In this document: positions 25,890-34,594 of the stretch, one piece after another
Numbering within the stretch: position 1 is the stretch's first letter
How the letters are laid out: every line of letters begins with the position of its first letter
The notes under the pieces: model-generated
What the model was told of the DNA's origin: nothing
The model's input: the letters and a program-made list of their open reading frames with translations, nothing else
Database searches by the model: none
Assembly: GCA_964573725.1 (NCBI GenBank)
Contig: CAZNLJ010000017.1
Location: 44,226-108,225, forward strand
Source of the DNA: UBA6168 sp964573725
GTDB taxonomy: Bacteria; Bacteroidota; Bacteroidia; Chitinophagales; Saprospiraceae
Direction: 5' to 3'
DNA length: 64,000 nt
Program-made: the position numbers and the translations under genes

Positions 25890-27383
25890 CTATTTCTTGG
25901 CGCGATATAAGGTCCTGTATGGGCCGGGAGCCATCCGATAATAATCAGGATTCAGGATGCTGTCCGGGAATGGCCGGAAGGGGGAAAGGAACTGGTCCGA
26001 TCGAAGCATCAGCGAATCGTACCGCTCCGCAGCGGGCAAAACCAGGATGGTTCGTGCCGCCCCGGGATCGGCAGCAGCAGTAAGGTGCATGGTCGTGAAC
26101 GGTACCCCCCACTCCATCAGCAGGGTATCCGCCGGTGCGTCCGCACTGGAAATAAAAAGCCGGTTCGCCCCCGCAGCCTCCGAAGATGCCAATACCTCCC
26201 GGATCCAGTGGTGCAACCGGACGAAGGTGGACCGGTTGTCCGCAATCACCAGCAACCGGAACACCACCACCACGGTCAACAGGGCCGCCAACCGCATCCT
26301 CCATTTTCCATCCGACCGACCGTATATCCCGAACATCAGGGAAAAACCCGCAAACAACACCACCGGCAGGTAACTGACTTCCGCGTAGAACCGGTAGGGG
26401 GAGTGCGGGTCGGAAAGGTTGTACAGCATGAGGTAGCCCAGGCTGAACCCCAACACCAACAAGGCCCGCCACCATTGCCTGCGTACGGCATGATAGGACA
26501 ACACCCCGCCCAACAGCACCGGCAACAGGTAGTAATGTTCGAGACACCGTTCCCAAAGGATGCGGTTGGCCGGTATTTCCCAGACCTTCGGGAAATACCG
26601 GGCCAGGGAACTGTTGAAATCCGCCTGCTTCGCCCGCTCGTACCAATTGGTAAAGTACAGGGAACGGACCCCGTATGCCAGCAGGAACATTGCGGCCGTA
26701 CCCGGCAACCGCCGTCGCAACGGCCACTTGCCGTCCATCCAAAGGTAGGCCAGGTAAAACAGGAAGAAAATCAAGGTCAGCTTGTGGGAAAAGGCAACGG
26801 TTACGACCAGGGCCACCCTGGCCGTATGGTCATACCAGGACCAAGGCTCCTCCGGCCGCCGGAGCAGGAGGCCGACCAGGAGGATCAGGAGGCTCAATCC
26901 CAAATACAATTCACTTTGTATGTGATAAAACGTATCCAGGGAAATCAGGGTGAACAGGAAAACCACCTGCCAGGCCAAGCGGACATTGCCCCATCGGGCG
27001 GCCAGCCATGCATAGACCGACCAGTAAAACAAAATGTAGGAAAGGGAAAAGGATACGGCCAATATCTGCAATGGACAACCCGCCTGGAATAGGAGATATG
27101 GGAGCAGCTGCGGTACGGCCGTCACGAACCGGTAATGGTATACCTGGATGCTGCCCTCGTTGACCAGGTTGAACAACTGGAAACCTGCATCCATGAAGAA
27201 CGCCCGCTCGCGGTAAAAGACGATGGACAAGACGGCCATCACCCCCCAGGTAAGATGACCCGCCCAATGGAGCAGCCTGTCCGGTCGGTCCGCCGGCCTT
27301 CCAGCCCCCGTCTCGGTATCGGTAGATGCCGGCCCCCTTCCACGATCCGAAGTCGACCAAAAAAGGCCGGGCTGGACGGCCAT
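25890..27383 (-). CDS. Polytopic membrane protein of unknown function (glycosyltransferase-like topology)
   Basis: This 497-residue protein has about ten hydrophobic helices (for example LTWGVMAVLSIVFY, LYLGLSLLILLVGLLL, LVVTVAFSHKLTLIFFLFYL) and a C-terminal soluble domain of about 110 residues. The topology resembles GT-C glycosyltransferases or O-antigen polymerase-like proteins, but I see no diagnostic motif, so no function is assigned. The ATG at 27383 is preferred; an in-frame TTG at 27440 would add 19 basic residues. The AT-rich region just upstream is shared with the divergent glucosaminidase gene. Confidence 0.7.
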   Translation of the reverse strand: MAVQPGLFWSTSDRGRGPASTDTETGAGRPADRPDRLLHWAGHLTWGVMAVLSIVFYRERAFFMDAGFQLFNLVNEGSIQVYHYRFVTAVPQLLPYLLFQAGCPLQILAVSFSLSYILFYWSVYAWLAARWGNVRLAWQVVFLFTLISLDTFYHIQSELYLGLSLLILLVGLLLRRPEEPWSWYDHTARVALVVTVAFSHKLTLIFFLFYLAYLWMDGKWPLRRRLPGTAAMFLLAYGVRSLYFTNWYERAKQADFNSSLARYFPKVWEIPANRILWERCLEHYYLLPVLLGGVLSYHAVRRQWWRALLVLGFSLGYLMLYNLSDPHSPYRFYAEVSYLPVVLFAGFSLMFGIYGRSDGKWRMRLAALLTVVVVFRLLVIADNRSTFVRLHHWIREVLASSEAAGANRLFISSADAPADTLLMEWGVPFTTMHLTAAADPGAARTILVLPAAERYDSLMLRSDQFLSPFRPFPDSILNPDYYRMAPGPYRTLYRAKK

Positions 27384-27488
27384 CCGAAGCCCGGTTGTGA
27401 TCCGCTTCCTGAAGCTATTTTTCAATTTATTGTAAATCAATTTATTGAATCAGAAGAAACATTTTAAAATAATTTGTTTTGAAAATGT

Positions 27489-27519
27489 TTTGAAACAAAC
27501 ATTTTGTTTTTTATTTTTG
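27489..27519 (+). promoter_or_regulatory. Consensus Bacteroidota promoter for the glucosaminidase gene
   Basis: TTTG at 27489-27492, a 19-base spacer and TATTTTTG at 27512-27519 form a textbook match. The surrounding 27421-27520 segment is strongly AT-rich compared with the rest of the window. Transcription would start near 27526, about 70 bases before the ATG at 27597. Confidence 0.75.
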
Positions 27520-27596
27520 TCCTACCGCCCCGATGAAGAAACCACAGCTCCAACGCCACCACTCTAAGATACAAATTGTTACAAAACCGAGGGTTT

Positions 27597-28508
27597 ATGA
27601 AATCGAATGAATACCAATACGGGCAGCGAGCCGGTTCCTATGGCGACCAAAGGACCTATATGCACCAGACACCGGGTAATGACTCCGGCGGCGGCCAGGG
27701 GATTGAATCTGCGCTATTGGCGCTGGCTTGGGTCATCCGACGGACGCGCTGGGTCCTGGGTCGTCTGGGTACCCTCTTGAAATACCAATTCTACAAGACG
27801 ACCGCCGTCAATCCTGTCCACTTGGGTACACCCCTGCTCAAGTTATCCGGCCTGGTCTGCATAGCCTATCTCTTCATCAACGGGAACCTTTCCCTCCGGC
27901 TATCCGCCACCGACCGGCAAAAGGCCTCCTTCCTGTCGGGAAGTGCGGCAGCGCGTCCCCGCGAACTTCCGGGGAATCTACCGGTCGAGCACTCGGCGGG
28001 GCCGTTCGCCGCCCGCGTCAGCGTCTCCCTCGAGGAGCGTTTTGCGGAGGTTCCGTCGGATTCGAAAGAAAATCGGAAAATAAAGGCCTACATCCGTCGG
28101 TTCATGAAAGTGGCGCAGAAGGAACATGAAAAATTCGGAATTCCGGCCAGTATCAAACTGGCACAAGCCATCCTCGAAAGCAGTGCCGGCACATCCCAAC
28201 TGGCGACCAAGACCAACAACCATTTCGGTATCAAATGTTTTTCCAAGACCTGCCGCAAAGGCCATTGTGCCAACTTCGGGGATGATACACACAAGGATTT
28301 CTTTCGCAAATACAAGACCGCCTGGGAGAGTTGGCGCGGACACAGCGAGTTCCTGGTTTCCGGAAAATACAAGGTGCTGCTTGAACATGGCGATGACTAC
28401 GAGGCGTGGGCGAAAGGCTTGAAGTCACTGGGTTACGCGACCGCCGCCAACTACGATGACCGATTGGTCGACTTGATTGAAAAGTTTCACCTCTATGAAC
28501 TCGATTGA
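27597..28508 (+). CDS. Membrane-anchored glucosaminidase-domain peptidoglycan hydrolase
   Basis: This 303-residue protein has a cytoplasmic-looking N-terminus of about 75 residues, one membrane helix near 80-105 (LLKLSGLVCIAYLFING) and an extracytoplasmic glucosaminidase domain at about 155-300. The domain shows IPASIKLAQAILESSAGTS with the likely catalytic Glu, NNHFGIKCF, and the aspartate/tyrosine-rich FRKYKTAWESWRGHSEFLV. Such enzymes (FlgJ, LytG or AtlA-type) cleave the glycan backbone during wall growth or division. Basic TM-flanking residues suggest an N-in orientation. A well-matched promoter precedes it and an intrinsic terminator lies about 215 bases downstream. The ATG at 27597 is chosen over an in-frame TTG seven codons upstream. 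Confidence 0.87.
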   Translation: MKSNEYQYGQRAGSYGDQRTYMHQTPGNDSGGGQGIESALLALAWVIRRTRWVLGRLGTLLKYQFYKTTAVNPVHLGTPLLKLSGLVCIAYLFINGNLSLRLSATDRQKASFLSGSAAARPRELPGNLPVEHSAGPFAARVSVSLEERFAEVPSDSKENRKIKAYIRRFMKVAQKEHEKFGIPASIKLAQAILESSAGTSQLATKTNNHFGIKCFSKTCRKGHCANFGDDTHKDFFRKYKTAWESWRGHSEFLVSGKYKVLLEHGDDYEAWAKGLKSLGYATAANYDDRLVDLIEKFHLYELD

Positions 28509-28724
28509 ACCGCACCTTGGCGGGCGACCCGACACTTGGGTCGATGCCTGGTGACCGGAACGCCCATCAACCTATCCGTTGCAGCCACCTGCTTGCGAGG
28601 GTCTCCGACCCCGGCCTTTCTTCCCGATATTTTCCTATCGGCTTGGAAAATTCAGGGACAGATCCCGATCGGACGATTGTTTGTCCGCTGACAGTTGACA
28701 CGATTTTACTACGTTCTGGATAGT

Positions 28725-28758
28725 GCCGCCTCCTGTGAACGGCAGGAGGTGGCTTTTT
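28725..28758 (+). terminator. Rho-independent terminator downstream of the glucosaminidase gene
   Basis: The arms GCCGCCTCCTG (28725-28735) and CAGGAGGTGGC (28743-28753) pair over 11 bases with one G-T, followed by TTTTT. It ends two bases before the convergent WecA-like gene stop. The orientation supports termination of plus-strand transcripts. Confidence 0.8.
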
Positions 28759-28760
28759 CA

Positions 28761-29822
28761 CTACCGGTCCACCTTCCTGACGGATATGTAAAAACCGGCC
28801 GTGAACAAGGAGGCGACCAATGCCACCATGCTGATGATGTGGATGGCATTGTCCGTGTTCCGCTGCATGAACCAGGCAATCAGCACCATCACCATGCTCA
28901 GCAGTACCAGGATGCCGGTCGCTTGCATATGGCTGCAGCCTGCATCCAAAAGCACGTGATGAATGTGGTTCCGGTCCGGGTGCAAGGGGTGTTTCCCGTT
29001 GATCAGGCGTGTCAGGAAAACCCGGAGGGTATCGAACAAGGGTAACATCAGGATGCTGATTGCCATCCCCGGTGCCGCATTCAACCGGAAGGCATGGTCC
29101 CGGGGCAATTGGTCGTTCAACTCCATGAACTTGATGGTCAGGATGGAACACACCAATCCGAGCAACAAGGCCCCCGTATCCCCCATGAATATCTTTGCCG
29201 GTGTGAAGTTGTACTTCAGGAAGGCGATGATGGCACCGGCTGTCGCCGTCGCCATGATCGCCAGGTCATACCGCCGGACCATCAGGAACCAGGAGCCGAA
29301 CAGGACCATGCAAAGCAGCGTCAGGCTGCCCGATAATCCGTTGATCCCATCGATCAGGTTCAACGAGTTGATGATGACGATTACCGTGAATGTGGTCAAC
29401 AGCAGGCTGACCCAAACCGGTATCTCCATAATCCCGAAAATCCCGTATAAACTGTAGATCCTGATGCCCGCCTTGAAGAACAATATGGTAGACACGATTA
29501 CCTCCGCAATCAGTTTCTTGGACGGGGATATGCCGTCGATATCATCCTTCACGCCTACCAGGAAAATGATGATATAGGCGCATAACACGTACTGCAGCGA
29601 ACTGCCGTACTCGTCGAACGGAACCCATAACATGATGGAGAAAATACTCCCGGCAAAGATGGCAATCCCACCCAGTCGCGGTGTTCGGACCGTGTGCGAC
29701 CGGCGCTCTCCGGGTTCGTCACACAAATTCTTACGCACCGCCACACGGATGGTGGGAGGAATCACCAGGTAGGTCATGGCGAAAGACGTGACGAAACTTA
29801 TGATGACATCGAAATCATACAT
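28761..29822 (-). CDS. Undecaprenyl-phosphate GlcNAc-1-phosphate transferase-like (WecA/MraY family)
   Basis: This 353-residue inner-membrane protein has about ten helices and the family motifs. GVKDDIDG is the Asp pair that binds magnesium, NLIDGINGLSG is the N-x-x-x-D motif, FMGDTGALLLG follows, and HPDRNHIHH is the His-rich loop of the WecA branch rather than MraY. The reaction attaches a sugar-1-phosphate to undecaprenyl phosphate, starting O-antigen, capsule or other surface glycans. It stands alone; no glycosyltransferase cluster lies beside it in the window. The N-terminal MYDFDVIISFVTSFAMTYL is a natural start. Confidence 0.93.
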   Translation of the reverse strand: MYDFDVIISFVTSFAMTYLVIPPTIRVAVRKNLCDEPGERRSHTVRTPRLGGIAIFAGSIFSIMLWVPFDEYGSSLQYVLCAYIIIFLVGVKDDIDGISPSKKLIAEVIVSTILFFKAGIRIYSLYGIFGIMEIPVWVSLLLTTFTVIVIINSLNLIDGINGLSGSLTLLCMVLFGSWFLMVRRYDLAIMATATAGAIIAFLKYNFTPAKIFMGDTGALLLGLVCSILTIKFMELNDQLPRDHAFRLNAAPGMAISILMLPLFDTLRVFLTRLINGKHPLHPDRNHIHHVLLDAGCSHMQATGILVLLSMVMVLIAWFMQRNTDNAIHIISMVALVASLFTAGFYISVRKVDR

Positions 29823-30080
29823 GCAGTCAAGTTTGTCTTCATTTGATTGATAGTTCCGGCACCCGCGCCGACTCGGAACGAATCTTTCCCTGCGAGCTTG
29901 CTAAACTATTTCTGAAGGGGTTAAAAATATGTTTTTTTTAACTGCAAAATACAAAATCCTGATTACCGGAAGGGCCTCGCTTTCCGGTTCCGGTTCTCCG
30001 CACCTGCCTGCCTCCCTTTTTCCGACGACCATGCAGGCTGCCAGTCCTCGACTTTCCGGATCCGGCACCGTAGCCTTTCC

Positions 30081-31361
30081 TCACCCGGCCAGGGCTTCAT
30101 CGGCTTCCGTCACCACCTGAAAATCCAAACGGGCCAAGTCGTCCCAGAACTTTGGGTACGATTTGTCCACCACCTCGGGATCCCGGACGGAGACCTGACC
30201 GAGCAAACCGAGCGGCGCGAATGCCATGGCCATCCGGTGGTCCTCGTAAGTCTCAAAAACAGGAATTCCATGCCAATCCGCCTTTCCTTCCAAATGAAAG
30301 AACTGTTTGTCCCGCTGTTTGGAAAACCGCGGCGGGAGTGCGGACAGGTGGACACCCACCTTGGACAATTCATTTTGAAGTGCTGCAATTCTGTCGGTTT
30401 CCTTGATTCGAAGCGTCTCCAGCCCGCTGAAAAGTGCCGGCACCCCTAAGCCTGCACATATTACCGCCACCGTTTGGGCGAGATCGGGACAAGGCAGGAA
30501 ATCCCACTCGAAAACCGGTGCTACGGGTCCTTCCCTGGTGAGACGGATCGTCGCCCCCCCGATGTATTCGGTACGGACTCCGAATTGCTCCATCATACCG
30601 GGCAAAACGGCGTCGCCTTGCCAACTGTCCCGGAACAATCCGTGCAAACGTATATCGCATGTCTCCGATAAGGCCGCTATCGCATAATAATAGGACGCTG
30701 CCGACCAGTCCGCTTCCACATCGAATGGTCTGCCTCGGTAGGCTTGGTTAGCCACGGAGATCGTGTCGCCTTCCCATTGCCATTCGATGCTGAAATGGGA
30801 CATCATCCGAAGGGTCATTTCCAGATAGGGCCTGGAGACCAACTGCCCTTCCAAGGTCAGCTGAAGCCCATCCGGCAAGGTCGGTGCGATCATCAGCAGG
30901 GCGGAAAGGTATTGGCTGCTGGTTCCGGCCGATACCACCAGGTGTCTGCTGCCACTGGCCACCGGCTTCGGATCCGAGATGAGAATCGGCGGGTAGCCCT
31001 CCCGCTCCGTATACCTGATCTCGGCACCCAATTGCCGGAGTGCATCCACCAGCACGCCGATGGGTCGTTGCTTCATGCGGTCCGATCCGGTCAACAGCTG
31101 CGTGCCGCTGCGCGTCGAATAGTAGGCCGTCAAGAATCGGAATGTGGTGCCGGCTGCGCCGGCATCCAATACGGATCCGCCTTGTGTCAAAAGGGACTGC
31201 ATCAGCTGCGTATCCTTGGCCTGGGACAGGTGGGTGATTTCAAATGGTTCGTCGCAGAGTGCCCGTATGACCAGGGCCCTGTTGCTGATGCTTTTCGACC
31301 CGTTGAGCGCGATTTCGCCCTTGACCTCCCTCCCTTGCCTAGATATGGTGCAACGCATCAT
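30081..31361 (-). CDS. aroA: 3-phosphoshikimate 1-carboxyvinyltransferase (EPSP synthase)
   Basis: This 426-residue enzyme of the shikimate pathway transfers the enolpyruvyl group of phosphoenolpyruvate to shikimate-3-phosphate. Motifs seen are NGSKSISNRALV for substrate binding, AGTTFRFLTAYY, GSDRMKQRP, CPDLAQT with the catalytic Asp, LRIKETDRI, and FETYEDHRMAMAFAPL. The length is normal. It has the shortened form common in Bacteroidota. It begins with ATG-ATG, so the start is exact to one codon. It lies 106 bases after purA on the same strand and may be transcribed with it, though the pathways are unrelated. Confidence 0.96.
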   Translation of the reverse strand: MMRCTISRQGREVKGEIALNGSKSISNRALVIRALCDEPFEITHLSQAKDTQLMQSLLTQGGSVLDAGAAGTTFRFLTAYYSTRSGTQLLTGSDRMKQRPIGVLVDALRQLGAEIRYTEREGYPPILISDPKPVASGSRHLVVSAGTSSQYLSALLMIAPTLPDGLQLTLEGQLVSRPYLEMTLRMMSHFSIEWQWEGDTISVANQAYRGRPFDVEADWSAASYYYAIAALSETCDIRLHGLFRDSWQGDAVLPGMMEQFGVRTEYIGGATIRLTREGPVAPVFEWDFLPCPDLAQTVAVICAGLGVPALFSGLETLRIKETDRIAALQNELSKVGVHLSALPPRFSKQRDKQFFHLEGKADWHGIPVFETYEDHRMAMAFAPLGLLGQVSVRDPEVVDKSYPKFWDDLARLDFQVVTEADEALAG

Positions 31362-31467
31362 GTCTGATATGAGATTATTGTTTGGACGACCGCCTTCCTC
31401 CCGCCGCCGGGGCGGAGATTTCCTGCCGATGGCGGTCCGAGGATCCCGAACGGCCTAAGGCCATCCC

Positions 31468-32736
31468 TCAGGGAAATACCAGGTTGCTTCTCTCCGGTCC
31501 GACGGACACGATGGTGACCGGTACGCCGAGATTCCTGGAAATGAATTCCAGGAAAATCCGCGCCGCCGATGGCAGCTCGTCATAGTGTCGGATATTTTCC
31601 AGCGATGTCTGCCAACCTTCGAACACCCGGTATTCCGGGACTACCGGGACGGTCGCCAGGTCGTAAGGCAGGCTGCCGTGCCGGGCTCCGTCATAATGGT
31701 AATGGGTAGCCGCCTTGATTTCTTCGAAAGCATTGAGGACATCCAACTTGGTCATGATCAATTGGCTGACCCCGTTCAGCATGATCGTGTAGCGGAGTTG
31801 CGGCAGGTCGATCCAACCGCAACGACGGGGCCGCCCGGTGGTGGCGCCGAATTCCGAGCCCTCCCGACGCAACCGTTCCCCGGTCTCGTCTTCCAGTTCC
31901 GTGGGAAACGGTCCGCCGCCAACCCGCGTACAATAGGCCTTGCTGATGCCGATGACCTGTCCGATGGACCTGGGAGGTATGCCCAGGCCGCTGCAAACAC
32001 CGGCGGTCACGGTGTTGGATGAAGTCACATACGGATAGGTGCCGAAATCTATGTCCAACATGGATCCCTGCGCCCCCTCCGCCAATATGCGCTTTCCCGC
32101 GGCCAGCTGCTCGTTGATGTAGTATTCCCCGTCCACCAACCGGAGGGACCGTAGCACCTCCAGGGCCTCGAACCACCGCGCTTCCTCGGCCGCCAGGTCG
32201 AAATCGACTTCCGGCAATGCCCTTAACAACCCGAGATGCTTCTGGCGCAGCAATTCGTACCGGCCTTGGAATCCGGCCGCCTGGATATCCCCTACCCGCA
32301 GTCCGTTGCGACCTGTCTTGTCCATATAGGTCGGCCCGATTCCCTTCAGGGTGGAGCCGATCTTCTCCAGCCCTTTCGCCGCCTCATTGGCCGCATCCAG
32401 GTACCTGTGCGTCGGTAGGATCAGGTGCGCTTTCTTGGCAACCAGCAGCCGGTCCTGATATCCGTAACCACCTTCCTCCAAATTCCGGAGCTCCCGCTTC
32501 AGGGTGATCGGGTCGATGACCACCCCGTTGCCGATCAGGTTCGTCAGGTTCTCCCGGAAAATTCCGGAAGGAACCGTATGCAACACATATTTCTTGCCGT
32601 CGAACCGAAGGGTATGGCCCGCGTTGGGACCGCCCTGGAAGCGGGCCACCAGGTCATACCGCTCCGCGAGGTAATCCACAATCTTGCCCTTGCCTTCGTC
32701 TCCCCATTGAAGGCCCAGAATGGTGTCTACTGCCAT
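31468..32736 (-). CDS. purA: Adenylosuccinate synthetase
   Basis: This 422-residue enzyme joins IMP and aspartate with GTP in the first step from IMP to AMP. The N-terminal GLQWGDEGKGKIVDYLA is the GTP-binding P-loop, followed by FQGGPNAGHTLRF with the catalytic His. GIGPTYMDKTGRNGLR and AEGAQGSMLDIDFGTYPYVT are IMP-binding signatures, and GRPRRCGWIDLP is near the C-terminal third. The length is normal. It starts 34 bases after a Fur-family gene on the same strand, so the two are probably cotranscribed, an arrangement seen in other Bacteroidota. Confidence 0.96.
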   Translation of the reverse strand: MAVDTILGLQWGDEGKGKIVDYLAERYDLVARFQGGPNAGHTLRFDGKKYVLHTVPSGIFRENLTNLIGNGVVIDPITLKRELRNLEEGGYGYQDRLLVAKKAHLILPTHRYLDAANEAAKGLEKIGSTLKGIGPTYMDKTGRNGLRVGDIQAAGFQGRYELLRQKHLGLLRALPEVDFDLAAEEARWFEALEVLRSLRLVDGEYYINEQLAAGKRILAEGAQGSMLDIDFGTYPYVTSSNTVTAGVCSGLGIPPRSIGQVIGISKAYCTRVGGGPFPTELEDETGERLRREGSEFGATTGRPRRCGWIDLPQLRYTIMLNGVSQLIMTKLDVLNAFEEIKAATHYHYDGARHGSLPYDLATVPVVPEYRVFEGWQTSLENIRHYDELPSAARIFLEFISRNLGVPVTIVSVGPERSNLVFP

Positions 32737-32770
32737 TTTTTATTGGAATTCAGCACTTGACGGCCACCGC

Positions 32771-33286
32771 CTACGGTTTCTCCAGCGGGACCCGGCCCGG
32801 CACCGTCCCGCCCGGCCGCCCCCCCGCTGTTTTTTCGCAGGCACCGTGGCAGTCTCCGAAAAGATTTAATGAATGGTAGGTAACATCGAACTTCAGCAAG
32901 GCACCCATCGTATCCTTGATCTGTTGGATCCGTGGGTCGCAAAACTCAAACACCCTCCCGCAATCGTTGCAAATCAAGTGGTCATGCTGCTTGTAGCCGT
33001 AGGATTTCTCATACAGCGCGAGGTTCTTGCCGAACTGATGCCTTTTGACCAGGTCGCAAGTCACCAACAACTCCAGGGTGTTGTAGACCGTCGCCCGACT
33101 GACGCGGTACTGTTGGTTCTTCATATGGATATACAGCGCCTCCGCGTCGAAATGGTCGCTTCGGCGGTATATTTCCTCCAGAATGGCATACCGCTCCGGG
33201 GTCTTTCGAAGGGCGTTCTCCTCCAGGTGCCTGGAGAAAATCTGCTTGACTTCCTCGATGATGGTCGCTTCGTCTCTTGCACTCAT
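32771..33286 (-). CDS. Fur family transcriptional regulator
   Basis: This 171-residue protein has a winged-helix DNA-binding domain (ALRKTPERYAILEEIYRR, YRVSRATVYNTLELLVTCDLV) and a metal/dimer domain (KQHDHLICNDCGRVFEFC). CNDC gives one zinc pair; a second cysteine pair occurs near the C-terminus in DCHGAC. It could sense iron (Fur), peroxide (PerR) or zinc (Zur). The regulatory His/Asp set does not let me decide. The C-terminal 25 residues are Gly/Pro-rich and unusual. The ATG at 33286 follows an A-rich stretch; an in-frame ATG at 33364 would add 26 very basic residues. Its position before purA suggests cotranscription. Confidence 0.9.
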   Translation of the reverse strand: MSARDEATIIEEVKQIFSRHLEENALRKTPERYAILEEIYRRSDHFDAEALYIHMKNQQYRVSRATVYNTLELLVTCDLVKRHQFGKNLALYEKSYGYKQHDHLICNDCGRVFEFCDPRIQQIKDTMGALLKFDVTYHSLNLFGDCHGACEKTAGGRPGGTVPGRVPLEKP

Positions 33287-33419
33287 GCGCTTTTTTTTTC
33301 GCAACCAACGCGTACTTTTCCACCTCCGCGCTTCCTTTTCGCGGTGCGCTGTAATTTTTTCCATCCGGATGCTGCCGCAGCAGCCCCGCTTTTTATTCCG
33401 GGCAGGCCTACGCCCTTGG

Positions 33420-33427
33420 CAAAGGTA
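33420..33427 (-). promoter_or_regulatory. -7 element upstream of the Fur-family gene
   Basis: On the minus strand this reads TACCTTTG, an exact TAnnTTTG. No clear -33 element is found at the usual spacing. Transcription would start near 33413, about 125 bases before the chosen Fur start or 50 before the longer one. Confidence 0.4.
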
Positions 33428-33531
33428 GGGAAAACTACCAAAACAGTCCCTTCTCTCCGGGTGTTTTAGTTGGGAACCATCAGGGACGCTTTCCTCCGGT
33501 TCATTTTCCCGAAATTACCGTACTTCGCCCC

Positions 33532-33930
33532 ATGATGCCCAACACTTTCAAAAAGCAGGAACGGCTGAAAAGCCGAAAGACCATCGAGCGGCTCTTTCGC
33601 GAAGGCCATTCCTTCCCGGCTTATCCGATCCGATTGGTCTGGCTGCCGCTGGAGGCGTCCGAACCGGGTCCCGGCGCGCCCGTCCAGTTCACCGTGACGG
33701 TGTCGAAGAAACGCTTCCGCAGGGCCGTGGACCGCAACCGCATCAAACGACTGGTCCGTGAAGCTTGGCGTATCCGCAAAAGCACCCTGTACGACCACCT
33801 GCGGTCGCAACAACAGGGTCCGTTCGCTTTCCTCGTCATCTACACGGCAAAAGAGATCCTCCCCTTCCCCCAAATCGACAAGGCGATGCAGAAATCCAAT
33901 GCGCGCTTCCTTAAAAACTTGCCGACATGA
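33532..33930 (+). CDS. rnpA: Ribonuclease P protein component
   Basis: This small basic protein (132 residues) carries the RNR signature VDRNRIKRLVREAWR at about 66-80, with the N-terminal RLKSRKTIERLFREG and the central FTVTVSKKRFRRA that contact precursor tRNA. It is the protein subunit that helps RNase P RNA remove 5' leaders from pre-tRNA. The length is normal. It begins ATG-ATG. Its stop overlaps the ATG of the next gene by four bases (ATGA), which suggests translational coupling. In many bacteria yidD follows rnpA; here the follower is an unrelated exported protein. Confidence 0.96.
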   Translation: MMPNTFKKQERLKSRKTIERLFREGHSFPAYPIRLVWLPLEASEPGPGAPVQFTVTVSKKRFRRAVDRNRIKRLVREAWRIRKSTLYDHLRSQQQGPFAFLVIYTAKEILPFPQIDKAMQKSNARFLKNLPT

Positions 33931-34451
33931 CCTTCCGCCTCCTGCGCCTGTCCCTCCTCTGTTGCCTGGCCTCGATACAGGCCGATGCACAGAAATTTCT
34001 CCAGCTGGAGAAACTGCACAGTCTCAAGACCAGAAAGTACTATCCAGGAGATGACATCACCTTCCGGCTGGGTAACGGACAATGGTATACCCGCACCATC
34101 GATGACCTGTCCTACGATCAGCAGGCGGTGCTGTTCGCCAACGGATTCACCCCTGTCGACAGCATCCTGGCCTTCCGGTCCTTTGCCTCCGCCCGTTGGT
34201 CCCGCCCGATCGGCAACCAACTGCTGAACTTCTCCGTCGCCTGGGTGCTCTTCTCCGCCATCGATGAAGCCCTTTCCGATGATCCCTTTCGCCAGATTCC
34301 CCGGACCGTCCTGGGCATCCCCTTGGTCAGCGCCGGCTCCGGCCTGGCCCTGAAACATTTTTTCCGCCGCCGCACCTTCCCGCTGGTCCGGCCGCGCGGA
34401 TCCCGACCGGCCGCCTGGCGGCTGCGGGTCCTCGACCTGACGGTCGACTGA
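33927..34451 (+). CDS. Exported protein of unknown function coupled to rnpA
   Basis: This 174-residue protein has a clear signal peptide (FRLLRLSLLCCLASIQADAQ), then a soluble part with YYPGDDITFRLGNGQWYTRTIDDL. A hydrophobic segment around 90-140 (LLNFSVAWVLFSAIDEAL, TVLGIPLVSAGSGLALKHFF) may be one or two membrane helices, and the tail is arginine-rich. I do not recognise a named family, although similar small proteins follow housekeeping genes in Bacteroidota. Its ATG overlaps the rnpA stop, so it is translated from the same mRNA. No function is assigned. Confidence 0.75.
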   Translation: MTFRLLRLSLLCCLASIQADAQKFLQLEKLHSLKTRKYYPGDDITFRLGNGQWYTRTIDDLSYDQQAVLFANGFTPVDSILAFRSFASARWSRPIGNQLLNFSVAWVLFSAIDEALSDDPFRQIPRTVLGIPLVSAGSGLALKHFFRRRTFPLVRPRGSRPAAWRLRVLDLTVD

Positions 34452-34594
34452 GCGGACCCCGCTTTTTATTACCGGATTTTTCAAATTTAACCCACCTTTG
34501 CATCCCGGCGACACCGGAAAAAGCCGCTGGTCCGGCTTTCCGCCTCCGTATGTCCCCTTACCGGTGACGCCGCCACATCATTCAATCCTTCGCT

